DNA from: Lysobacteraceae bacterium
GTDB taxonomy: Bacteria; Pseudomonadota; Gammaproteobacteria; Xanthomonadales; Xanthomonadaceae
NCBI GenBank assembly: GCA_028293685.1
Contig: JAQGOI010000223.1
Coordinates: 1 to 8,034 of the forward strand
Length of the DNA: 8,034 bases
Reading direction: 5' to 3'
Part shown: one piece after another, positions 1-7,100 of the stretch
How the letters are laid out: each line of letters begins with the position of its first letter
How positions within the stretch are numbered: position 1 is the first letter of the stretch
Position numbers and translations under genes: made by a program
Notes under the pieces: generated by a model
What the model was told of the DNA's origin: nothing
Database searches by the model: none
Seen by the model: only the letters and a program-made list of their open reading frames with translations

Positions 1-674
1 TCACCGAGGGCCTGGACGGGCTGCGCGAGCGCATCGCCGAGTACGTCCGCCTGGGCGCGCGCTTCGCCAAGTGGCGGGCGGTGATCAACATTGGCGAGGA
101 CATTCCGTCGGGCAGTTGCATCGAAGCCAACAGCCACGCGCTCGCGCGTTATGCGGCGCTGTGCCAGGAGCAGGGCCTGGTGCCGATGGTCGAGCCCGAA
201 GTATTGATGGACGGTTCGCATGACATTGAAACCTGCTACGAAGTGACGGAAGTCGTCCTGCGCTCGCTGTTCGATGCGCTGTACCAGCAGAGCGTGATGC
301 TCGAGGGCACGATCCTGAAGGCATCGATGGTGGTTGCGGGCAAGGATTGCGAAGAGCAGGCGTCGATCGACGAGGTCGCCGAATCCACGCTGATGTGCCT
401 GAAGTCGACCGTTCCGGCGATCCTGCCGGGCATCGTCTTCCTGTCCGGCGGCCAGAGCGACGCCGATGCCACCGCGCATCTGGACGCAATGAACCGAATG
501 GGCCCGAATCCCTGGCCATTGTCGTTCTCCTACGGCCGCGCGATGCAGTCGGCCGCATTGAAATTGTGGTCGCAGGATCTGGTCGGGAACGTTCGCAAGG
601 CGCAGGAGATCGTGCATGCACGCGCACGTGACAACGGGTTGGCAGCGCTCGGGCGATGGTCGAACGCGGCCTGA
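1..674 (+). CDS. Class I fructose-bisphosphate aldolase (5' end missing)
   Basis: Glycolytic and gluconeogenic enzyme that cleaves fructose-1,6-bisphosphate to dihydroxyacetone phosphate and glyceraldehyde-3-phosphate through a lysine Schiff base, in the cytosol. The frame is open from base 3 and gives 223 residues; about 110 N-terminal residues lie outside the window, judged from the usual ~335-340 for bacterial members. Visible family motifs, numbered within the fragment: FAKWR with the active-site Lys at 23 (bases 69-71), MVEPE (192-200) with the catalytic Glu pair, LEGTILK with the Schiff-base Lys at 106 (bases 318-320), the phosphate-binding FLSGGQS, and FSYGRAMQ with the phosphate-binding Arg. 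This is the eukaryote-like class I fold, not the metal-dependent class II enzyme. The C-terminus ends in RWSNAA and lacks the terminal Tyr of the muscle enzyme. The gene is followed directly by a strong terminator and converges on a leftward gene. All expected key residues in the visible part are intact. Confidence 0.95.
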   Translation, partial: TEGLDGLRERIAEYVRLGARFAKWRAVINIGEDIPSGSCIEANSHALARYAALCQEQGLVPMVEPEVLMDGSHDIETCYEVTEVVLRSLFDALYQQSVMLEGTILKASMVVAGKDCEEQASIDEVAESTLMCLKSTVPAILPGIVFLSGGQSDADATAHLDAMNRMGPNPWPLSFSYGRAMQSAALKLWSQDLVGNVRKAQEIVHARARDNGLAALGRWSNAA

Positions 675-690
675 GGCCTCCGGTCAGCCG

Positions 691-720
691 AAAAAACGCC
701 GGCCTCGCGCCGGCGTTTTC
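691..720. terminator. Bidirectional rho-independent terminator between convergent genes
   Basis: A perfect 11-bp stem pairs 693-703 (AAAACGCCGGC) with 709-719 (GCCGGCGTTTT) around a 5-nt loop. The left arm starts with an A-run (691-696) and the right arm ends in TTTT, so it reads as a GC stem plus U-tract on both strands. It lies 16 bases after the aldolase stop codon. On the opposite strand it begins at the stop codon of the DUF6498 gene (719-721), so one element can serve both converging transcripts. Confidence 0.9.
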
Positions 721-1339
721 ATATCGGCGTCGATGTCGGCAATGCGGCCTTGTCCGCCGATCGCTCGGCCATGTGCCGATCGACGCGATCCATCAGCAGG
801 TCCGATAGCGTCTTCAATCCGGTGAACAGCCACAGCGCTGCCCAGCCCGTCATTCCCGAGCCGATGACGATGGCCAGGTGCATCGGCACGACGCGAAGGT
901 AGGGCGTGAACATCATCGTGCCGAGATTGGGTTTGCCGCGCAGGTCGGCGGCATGTTGCGCAGCGAACGTCTCGCGCTGCGACAGCACGAACGACACGCC
1001 GCACGCTGCGAGCACCAGTGCATCGCGCAAACCCGACACGCCGTGTTCGCTGCAGAGGAAGGCCAGGTAGCCGAGGTGGAAAAAGCCGTAGTGCACGGTG
1101 AAGAAGTTCGCGGTGGAGCGCTTGCCCTGCTCGTCCTCGGGCACGGGCTGATTGTTGCTGGTGAATCCCTGCGTGCTGAACCGGTCCAGTGCCAGCATCC
1201 GGCGCCGCGCGTACCAGCCAATGACCACGTTCTGGATCCAGTACGGCCATAACAGCCAACCGACATTCCAATGCAGCAGCATTGCCGCCGCCAGGGTCGC
1301 CGCATTGGACAACAGCAGGTTGCGACTGGAGGGGCTCAC
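719..1339 (-). CDS. DUF6498-type integral membrane protein
   Basis: A 206-residue inner-membrane protein of unknown function that I place in the DUF6498 group from its sequence pattern. It has hydrophobic stretches near residues 8-30, 31-46 (WPYWIQNVVIGWY followed by a basic ARRRM cluster), 79-96 (FFTVHYGFFHLGYLAF), 104-120 and 143-177. It ends in the polar tail after LKTLSDLLMDRVDRHM. The Trp/Tyr- and His-rich segments are what I recognise as typical of this group. I chose GTG at 1339-1337 as start: it overlaps the TGA of the upstream macro gene (1338-1336) as GTGA, a typical translational coupling arrangement. A longer reading from TTG at 1390 would add 17 residues wholly inside the macro gene. 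No clear Shine-Dalgarno is seen before the GTG, which fits coupling. The stop codon abuts the shared terminator. No catalytic motif is visible and I do not assign a function. Confidence 0.82.
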   Translation of the reverse strand: MSPSSRNLLLSNAATLAAAMLLHWNVGWLLWPYWIQNVVIGWYARRRMLALDRFSTQGFTSNNQPVPEDEQGKRSTANFFTVHYGFFHLGYLAFLCSEHGVSGLRDALVLAACGVSFVLSQRETFAAQHAADLRGKPNLGTMMFTPYLRVVPMHLAIVIGSGMTGWAALWLFTGLKTLSDLLMDRVDRHMAERSADKAALPTSTPI

Positions 1340-1852
1340 AGGGGGACCAGACAGTGGCGATAGCGTTCGGCCATGCCCGAATCGTAGCAACAGAACACGA
1401 CGTGATCAGGAGACTCCGCGCGCCAGTGCCGGACGGCCCGGACTGCGATGGGGATCGCGCGCTCAGGTGGAAAACCATGGATGCCGCAACTGATTGCAGG
1501 AAACGCGATCCTGCGCAGTCCCTGCGAACTCGCAATCTGCAGGCACGCGGTGTAGCAGCCGGCCAGCAATTCGGCTTCGTCCTCGCTGCCTCCCAGCCAG
1601 ACCGGCCCGACGGTGTGGATCACGTGCCGGGAAGGGGTCGCCGGCTCCGGTGATGCGCGCTTGTCCCGTCGGGCAACGTACGCCCGGGCGGACCTGGGGC
1701 AGCGCGAGACACTCCTCGACCAACGCCGGGCCGGCTGCACGGTGGATCGCACCGTCGACACCACCGCCACCAAGCAGCCGCTCGTTCGCTGCGTTGACGA
1801 TCGCGTCGAGGGCCAAGGTGACGATGTCGGCGACGACGACTTCGATCTGCAT
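1336..1852 (-). pseudogene. Macro-domain ADP-ribose hydrolase (YmdB/MacroD-like), frameshifted
   Basis: Macro domains of this type bind ADP-ribose and remove O-acetyl or mono-ADP-ribosyl groups (O-acetyl-ADP-ribose deacetylase, protein de-ADP-ribosylation), in the cytosol. The first frame, from ATG 1852-1850, reads [17 protein letters not shown] (residues 20-23), [10 protein letters not shown] with the catalytic-loop Asp at 33, and [12 protein letters not shown] near 60-71. The second frame resumes at about 1626 with [13 protein letters not shown], then [17 protein letters not shown] and a normal C-terminus ending at 1336. Together they make about 171 residues, close to E. coli YmdB (177), but the span of 517 bases is one more than a multiple of three. 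The break lies at about 1626-1650, around a GACCCCTTCCCGG tract. One extra or two missing bases would explain it. Each half keeps its family motifs, which suggests a recent break or an assembly error. The phosphate-loop motif has GIHGFP where YmdB has GVYGYP. If the break is real, the first frame runs to a stop at 1463-1465. The product would then lose the second half of the fold. Confidence 0.85.
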
Positions 1853-1951
1853 CGAGCCGCTTAGCCGAGGGACGCCGAGCCGCGACTCAAACGGCTCGCC
1901 CAGTCGATGGCCGCTGCCGTGCGCGCCTCGCAATCCAGTCGCGGCCAAGCA
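1853..1951 (-). promoter_or_regulatory. Leader of the macro gene with two alternative hairpins
   Basis: In the leftward transcript, segment A (1898-1892, CGAGCCG) can pair with B (1882-1876, CGGCTCG) as a 7-bp stem with a 9-nt loop. It can instead pair with B' (1859-1853, again CGGCTCG), which sits directly before the ATG at 1852. The A-B' pairing extends inward to 11 bp (1898-1888 with 1863-1853, including two or fewer G-U pairs at the inner end and one next to the core) and would bury the weak ribosome-binding region TAAGCGG. No U-tract follows either stem, so neither looks like an intrinsic terminator. That this is a regulatory switch is inference; the repeats themselves are plain in the sequence. 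Confidence 0.35.
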
Positions 1952-2908
1952 CTAGAGACTTGCCAGCCATTCGTCGTCCGATCCTTCATTGACCCCTTCA
2001 AACAGGAATGTCGACAGATACCGTTCGCCGGTATCGGGCAGCATGGCCAGGATCACCGCACCCTCGTCCGCCGAGCTGGCGACCTGGAGCGCCGCGGCCA
2101 CGGTGGCTCCGGCGGAGATCCCGACAAAAACACCTTCCTCCTGCGCCAGCCGGCGCGCGGTGTCGCGTGCGACCACGTCGTCGATGGCGAGAATCTGGCT
2201 GGCAACCGAACGGTTGAGCACCTCGGGCACGAAGTCCGGCGTCCAGCCCTGGATCTTGTGCGGTGACCACTCCTTGCCCGCCAGTAGGGATGCAACCGCC
2301 GGTTCGCAGGTCGTGATCCTCACGTCCGGACGCGCGACCGCGAGGACTTCGCCTACACCGGTCAGCGTGCCGCCGGTTCCCCAGCCGGTCACGAAGTGGT
2401 CGAGCCGGCGCCCGGCAAAATCGCGCAGGATCTCGGCGGCCGTGGTCTGGCGGTGGTAAGCGGGATTGGCCGGGTTGGCGAACTGCCGGGCGAGGAACCA
2501 GCCGTGTTGTTTGGCCAGTTCCTCGGCGCGGCGGACCATGCCCGAGCCGCGCTCGGCGGCGGCGGTCAGGATCACCTTCGCGCCGTACGCACGCATGAGC
2601 TTGCGACGCTCCACCGAAAATGTTTCGGACATCACGGCGACAAACTTGTAGCCGCGCGCCGCGCACACCATCGCCAGCGCGACGCCGGTGTTGCCGGAGG
2701 TCGCCTCGATGACCGTGTCGCCCGGTTTCAGCAGGCCCCTGACCTCGGCGTCCAGGATGATGGCGATGGCCAGCCGGTCCTTGACCGAGCCGCCCGGGTT
2801 GAACGATTCGGCCTTGGCATACAGGGTGACGTGCGCTGGCGCCAGCCGATGCAGGCGGACGACGGGTGTATTGCCAATGGTGTCGAGGATGCTGTCATGC
2901 ACGGTCAT
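1952..2908 (-). CDS. cysK: Cysteine synthase A (O-acetylserine sulfhydrylase)
   Basis: PLP enzyme of the last step of cysteine synthesis: O-acetyl-L-serine plus sulfide gives L-cysteine and acetate, in the cytosol. The 318-residue protein shows the family order: IGNTPVVRL (11-19), NPGGSVKDR (37-45) with the PLP Schiff-base Lys43, the substrate-binding loop TSGNTG (70-75), the phosphate-binding loop GTGGT (177-181), the CysK-type PHKIQG (217-221 region), GISAGAT (263-269) with the pyridine-nitrogen Ser, and PDTGERYLST (291-300). Length and the HKIQG segment favour CysK over CysM. A CysK-like member with another substrate, such as a cystathionine beta-synthase-like enzyme, is less likely because no CBS domain follows. 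ATG 2908-2906 is the start: it matches the family N-terminus and has GGAG at 2920-2917, 8 nt upstream. A longer open frame to 2968 only adds low-complexity residues. It is divergent from the efflux operon, and the macro gene follows 99 bases downstream on the same strand. No cysE or other sulfur gene is nearby. Confidence 0.93.
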   Translation of the reverse strand: MTVHDSILDTIGNTPVVRLHRLAPAHVTLYAKAESFNPGGSVKDRLAIAIILDAEVRGLLKPGDTVIEATSGNTGVALAMVCAARGYKFVAVMSETFSVERRKLMRAYGAKVILTAAAERGSGMVRRAEELAKQHGWFLARQFANPANPAYHRQTTAAEILRDFAGRRLDHFVTGWGTGGTLTGVGEVLAVARPDVRITTCEPAVASLLAGKEWSPHKIQGWTPDFVPEVLNRSVASQILAIDDVVARDTARRLAQEEGVFVGISAGATVAAALQVASSADEGAVILAMLPDTGERYLSTFLFEGVNEGSDDEWLASL

Positions 2909-2916
2909 TGCGGCGG

Positions 2917-2920
2917 CTCC
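2917..2920 (-). promoter_or_regulatory. Ribosome binding site of cysK
   Basis: GGAG on the minus strand, 8 nt before the ATG at 2908. It decides the start in favour of 2908 over the upstream in-frame ATG at 2968. Confidence 0.7.
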
Positions 2921-3029
2921 GTGTGGAGGATGCTTGGGGCGCGGGCGGGATGCCTTCGCAGTGTGCACCGGCGCCCGTCAAAGCGGCGCGTGCCCGCGTA
3001 ACGCCTGGGGAGGGCGATGGTTGACCGGC

Positions 3030-3041
3030 GGCCCATGGGCC
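3030..3041. repeat. Perfect 12-bp palindrome (possible operator)
   Basis: GGCCCATGGGCC is self-complementary over all 12 bases and lies about 70 bases before the adaptor-protein start. Its centre is 33 bases, about three helical turns, from the centre of the palindrome at 3065-3072. A role as a repressor site is only inferred. Confidence 0.3.
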
Positions 3042-3064
3042 TGACGGCACAGGCCGCGCTCACG

Positions 3065-3072
3065 GGTCGACC
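3065..3072. repeat. Perfect 8-bp palindrome next to a -10-like box
   Basis: GGTCGACC ends two bases before the TAACAT box at 3075-3080, inside the expected promoter spacer. Short palindromes are common in GC-rich DNA, so only the position makes it notable. Confidence 0.25.
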
Positions 3073-3074
3073 GC

Positions 3075-3080
3075 TAACAT
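3075..3080 (+). promoter_or_regulatory. Possible -10 box of the efflux operon
   Basis: TAACAT matches four of six TATAAT positions, including both the leading TA and the final AT, and lies 29 bases before the ATG at 3110. No good -35 is seen at 16-18 bases upstream, so this call is weak. Confidence 0.3.
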
Positions 3081-3109
3081 GGCGTGCTTGCCTCCAAGTA
3101 TCCGGATCG

Positions 3110-4165
3110 ATGTCGCGAAACCTGCTGGTTACCCTGATTGCCTGTGCACTGCTGGCCGCCTGCGGCAAGTCAGGCGCCCCTGCCGCGAACAAATCGGACA
3201 GTCGCCCGGTGACGGTCACCTCCACCGTGGTCGAGCCGCGTGCGATCCACGCCACCGCGCAGGCGCTGGGGACGGCGCAGGCGGACGAGTCGGTGACCAT
3301 CACGTCCAAGGTCAGCGATGTGGTCACGCGCCTTGCGTTCGACAGTGGCCAGCGCGTGCGTGCGGGCCAGCTGCTCGTGGACATGAACAGCCGTGCGCAG
3401 CAGGCTGATGTCGCCGCCGCGCAGGCGGCGCTGCGTGATGCCGACCAGCAGCTGCGCCGTGGCGGCGAACTCGCCAGCCAGCAACTGCTCGCGCGTGGCC
3501 AGCTCGACACGTTGCGCGCCAACCGCGATGCCGCGGCCGCCGCCGTACAGGCCAAGCTTGCGTCGGTCGCCGACCGGACGATCACCGCGCCCTTCGCCGG
3601 TGTCCTCGGACTTCGGCAAGTCAGCCTGGGTGCGCTGGTTGCACCGGGTACGGTGATCACGACACTCGACGACGATCGCCTCATCAAACTGGATTTCACC
3701 GTGCCCGAAGCCACACTGGCCGCGATCGCCGTGGACCAGGCCGTCGCGGCGACCAGCGACGCGTGGCCGGGCGTCACCTTCGACGGCCGCATCGCGACCA
3801 TCGACAGCCGCGTCGATCCGGACACCCGCGCGGTGCGCGTACGCGCGATGCTGCCCAATCCCGATGGAAAACTGCGTCCGGGCATGTTGTTGCGCGTGGA
3901 TGTGCAACTGCCGGCCCACCAGGGACTCGTGCTGCCCGAATTGGCGGTGCAGCAGCAGGGCGAGCAGAGTTCGGTGTTCCGCGTATCAAGTGGCGGCGGC
4001 GTCGAGCAGGTGCCGGTCACGCTCGGTCTGCGCCAGCAGGGAACCGTCGAGATCGTTTCAGGCCTGAGGCCCGGTGACCGCGTGGTCGTCGAAGGCACGG
4101 TGAAGCTGCACCCGGGCAGCCGTGTTGTCGAGGCCGGCGCGCCCGCGGTCACTGCCGCGCAATGA
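3110..4165 (+). CDS. RND efflux periplasmic adaptor (membrane fusion) lipoprotein
   Basis: Bridges an inner-membrane RND pump to an outer-membrane channel in the periplasm. The 351-residue protein begins with a lipoprotein signal: a hydrophobic stretch then LLAAC, with Cys18 as the lipidated residue. Mature residues are CGKS, as I recall for MexA of Pseudomonas, where Lys and Ser at +3/+4 hold the lipoprotein in the inner membrane. Domains: first lipoyl half about 65-93 (VSDVVTRLAFDSGQRVRAGQLL), a short alpha-helical hairpin about 95-153 rich in Ala/Gln, second lipoyl half 155-180 (TITAPFAGVLG), beta-barrel about 190-265, membrane-proximal domain about 270-345. The hairpin tip has Arg117 and Leu121 of the usual R-L-S docking motif, but Ala128 where Ser is normal. 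ATG 3110 is chosen because it gives the signal peptide at the N-terminus; the in-frame ATG at 3017 adds 31 residues that would bury it. The stop overlaps the RND start as ATGA. Substrate is unknown. Confidence 0.93.
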   Translation: MSRNLLVTLIACALLAACGKSGAPAANKSDSRPVTVTSTVVEPRAIHATAQALGTAQADESVTITSKVSDVVTRLAFDSGQRVRAGQLLVDMNSRAQQADVAAAQAALRDADQQLRRGGELASQQLLARGQLDTLRANRDAAAAAVQAKLASVADRTITAPFAGVLGLRQVSLGALVAPGTVITTLDDDRLIKLDFTVPEATLAAIAVDQAVAATSDAWPGVTFDGRIATIDSRVDPDTRAVRVRAMLPNPDGKLRPGMLLRVDVQLPAHQGLVLPELAVQQQGEQSSVFRVSSGGGVEQVPVTLGLRQQGTVEIVSGLRPGDRVVVEGTVKLHPGSRVVEAGAPAVTAAQ

Positions 4166-7100
4166 AGCTGTCCGACGTCTCGATCCATCGTCCCGTGCTG
4201 GCAACAGTGGCAAGCCTGTTGCTGATCGTGCTTGGCGTGATTGCGTTCACCCGCCTGCCACTGCGCGAACTGCCCAACATCGATCCGCCGGTGGTGTCGA
4301 TCAGCACCACGTACACCGGCGCTTCGGCTGCGGTGATGGAAACGCGTGTCACCAAGGTGCTCGAGGATGCGGTCTCAGGCATCGAAGGCGTGGATACGAT
4401 CCAGTCCACCAGCCAGAACGGCACCTCGCAGATCAACATCGAGTTCACGCTGCAGCGCGATATCGAGAGTGCCGCGAACGACATCCGCGATGCCGTCAGC
4501 CGCAATCTCAACAAGCTCCCCGTTGATGTCGATCCGCCACAGATCCGCAAGGTGTCCAGCGATTCGGACGTGATCGTCTGGTTCAACCTCAGCGGTCCGG
4601 GCATGGACTCACTGCAGTTGACCGACTATGCCGAACGCTACCTGGTCGATCGGCTGTCCACGGTCGATGGCGTGGCGCAGGTGCAGCTGGGCGGTGGACA
4701 GGATTACGCGATGCGCATCTGGATCGACCGAGATGCCCTCGCCGCGCGCGGGTTGACGGTCAACGACATCGAAACCGCACTGCGCGCGCGCAACGTCGAC
4801 ATCCCGGCGGGCCGGCTGGAATCGACCACCCGTGATTTCACCCTGCAGCTGGATCGCAGCTTCGCCAGCAAGACCGACTTCGAACAGCTGCCCATCGGCA
4901 ATGCGACGGCCACCGATGCGCCGGGTGGAATCGGCCATGTGGTCCGCCTCTCCCAGGTCGCCAGGGTGGAACTGGGCTCGCTCGAGCGTCGGGCGTACTA
5001 CCACACCAACGGTAAATCGCAGGTTGGGCTGGGGATCGTCAAGACGTCCACGGCCAACGATCTGGCGGTCGCCGCTGCAGCCAAGAAAGCCGTGGCCGAG
5101 ATCAACCGTACGCTGCCGGCGGGCATGAAGATCGAAACGACATACGACGCGACGGTCTTCATCGATGTCGCCGTGCATGAGGTCTACAAGACGCTCGCGG
5201 AGGCAATCGCGCTGGTGCTGCTTGTGATCTGGCTGTTCCTGGGCAGCGCGCGCTCGGCGCTGGTGCCGGCAGTGACGGTGCCCGTGTGCGTGATGGCAGC
5301 GTTCCTGCCGCTGCTGGTGTTTGGATTCTCGATCAACCTGCTGACGCTGTTGGCGCTGGTGCTGAGCATTGGGCTGGTGGTGGACGATGCCATCGTCGTG
5401 CTCGAAAACATCCAGCGTCGCGCCGACCTGGGCGAGCCGGTTCCGCTGGCGGCGTTGCGTGGCACGCGACAGGTCGGGTTCGCCGTCCTCGCGACCACCG
5501 CGGTCCTCGTGGCCGTGTTCCTGCCGATTGCCTTCCTGGAGGGCAACAACGGCCGGCTGTTTCGCGAGCTTGCGGTGGCGCTCGCCGGAGCGGTTGCGAT
5601 TTCCTGTTTCGTCGCGCTGACGCTGACCCCGATGATGTGTTCGCTGCTGGTGCGTCCGCACACCAATCCGCGCGGTATCAATGCGTGGATGGAGCAACGC
5701 CTGCGCGCCCTGGCGTCAGGGTACCGGCGCACGCTCGAGCGTTTCATCGCCTATCCCGTGTTGTTTGGCGTTGCGATGGTCGTGGCGCTGGTGCTGACGT
5801 TCGGGCTCTTCAAGCTGGTGCCTCGCGAATTGGCGCCGAACGAGGACCGGGGTTCCTTCAGCGTCAACGTCACCGCTCCGGAAGGTGCGGGCTTCGATTA
5901 CACCGTCACGCAGATCGGCAAGATCGAGAAAATACTGATGACGCACATCGGCGGCGACCAGCCGGTCGAACGCATCATCAGCCGCGTCCCGGGCAGCAAC
6001 GGGGCTTCGGAAAACATGAACAGCGGGCGGGCCACCGTGCTCCTCAAATCATGGGGCGACCGCAACGTCAGCACGGATGATGTCGTGGAAAAGGTCAGGC
6101 GCGAACTCGCCGGCGTGCCGGGCGTGCGCGCGATTCCGCAGACGCGCCAGGGACTGGTCCGCAGCGGCGGACAACCGTTGCAGGTCGTGCTGCAGGGGCC
6201 CGATTATCCGCAGCTGGTGCAATGGCGCGATCGCCTGCTGGCGAAGATGGAACAGAACCCCGGCCTGTACGGCGCAGACGCCGATTACAAGGAGACACGT
6301 CCGCAGTTGCACGTCATTGTCGACCAGGCCAAGGCCGCGGATCTCGGCGTCACCGAACAGGCGATCGGCGACACGCTGCAGGCCATGCTCGGATCCAGCC
6401 GCGTCACGACGTTCGTGCGCCAGGGCCAGGAATATTACGTCGTGCTGCAGGCGACGACGGGAGAACGCGCCACACCGACCGACCTGAGCAACCTTTACGT
6501 GCGCAGCCGCACTGGCGCGCTGGTGCCGCTGGCCAGCGTCGTCCGGCTGGAAGAGCGCGCCGAGGCCGGCAGCCTGGGACGATTCAATCGCCTGCGCGCG
6601 ATCACGCTGTCGGCCGGTCTTACGCCCGGATACACACTGGGCCAGGCGATCGACTGGGTGCGCACGACCGGCCGCGCCGAGTTGCCGGCGACCGCGCAGC
6701 TGGATTTCAGCGGCCAGTCGCGCGAATACCTGCAGTCGGGCAGCGCGGTGTTGTTCACCTTCGCCATGGCGCTGCTGATCGTGTTCCTGGTGCTGTCGGC
6801 GCAGTTCGAGAGCTTCCTGCATCCGCTGGTGATCATGCTGACGGTACCGCTGGCGGTATTTGGCGCGCTGCTCGGCCTGTACCTGTTCGGCAAGTCGCTC
6901 AATCTTTTCAGCCAGATCGGCATCGTGATGCTGGTCGGACTTGCTGCAAAGAATGGAATTCTCATCGTGGAGTTCGCCAACCAGCGACGTGATGCCGGAT
7001 TGACGGTGATCCAGGCCATCCTCGATTCGGCCGCCACGCGCATGCGGCCGATCCTGATGACGTCGATTGCGACGATCGCCGGCGCCATGCCGCTGATGCT

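Larger units (their letters stand above)
2909..3109. promoter_or_regulatory. Divergent intergenic region between cysK and the efflux operon
   Basis: This 201-base region must carry promoters for both directions. For cysK I see TTGACG on the minus strand (2981-2976) as a possible -35, but no convincing -10 at the right distance. For the efflux operon, TAACAT at 3075-3080 is a possible -10 without a good -35. Two perfect palindromes, 3030-3041 and 3065-3072, lie on the efflux side (listed separately). No local regulator gene is present in the window. Confidence 0.5.

Noticed and set aside
1340..1390. Longer DUF6498 protein starting at TTG 1390
   Set aside because: The added 17 residues lie wholly inside the macro gene and are not membrane-like; the GTG at 1339 gives a standard four-base overlap.
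1622..1652. Programmed ribosomal frameshift in the macro gene
   Set aside because: I see no classic slippery heptamer, stop-codon shift site or strong downstream structure, and this family is not known for programmed shifting; an indel is simpler.
1463..1948. A 161-residue protein in the first macro frame, starting at 1948
   Set aside because: Only residues after ATG 1852 match macro domains, and after about 1626 the frame turns into unrelated Arg-rich sequence; it is the first half of the broken macro gene.
2909..2968. Upstream ATG 2968 as the cysK start
   Set aside because: The 20 extra residues are not part of the family, and a good ribosome binding site sits 8 nt before ATG 2908.
3017..3109. 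Upstream ATG 3017 as the adaptor start
   Set aside because: It would place 31 non-hydrophobic residues before the lipoprotein signal and would put the two palindromes and the -10-like box within coding sequence.
2905..4188. A 427-residue open frame antisense to the adaptor gene
   Set aside because: Its product is Ser/Thr/Arg-rich without any domain; it is a shadow of the high-GC coding strand. The adaptor frame has clear family motifs.
4609..5697. A 362-residue open frame antisense to the RND gene
   Set aside because: Same composition signature of a shadow frame, and it lies opposite conserved RND transmembrane motifs.
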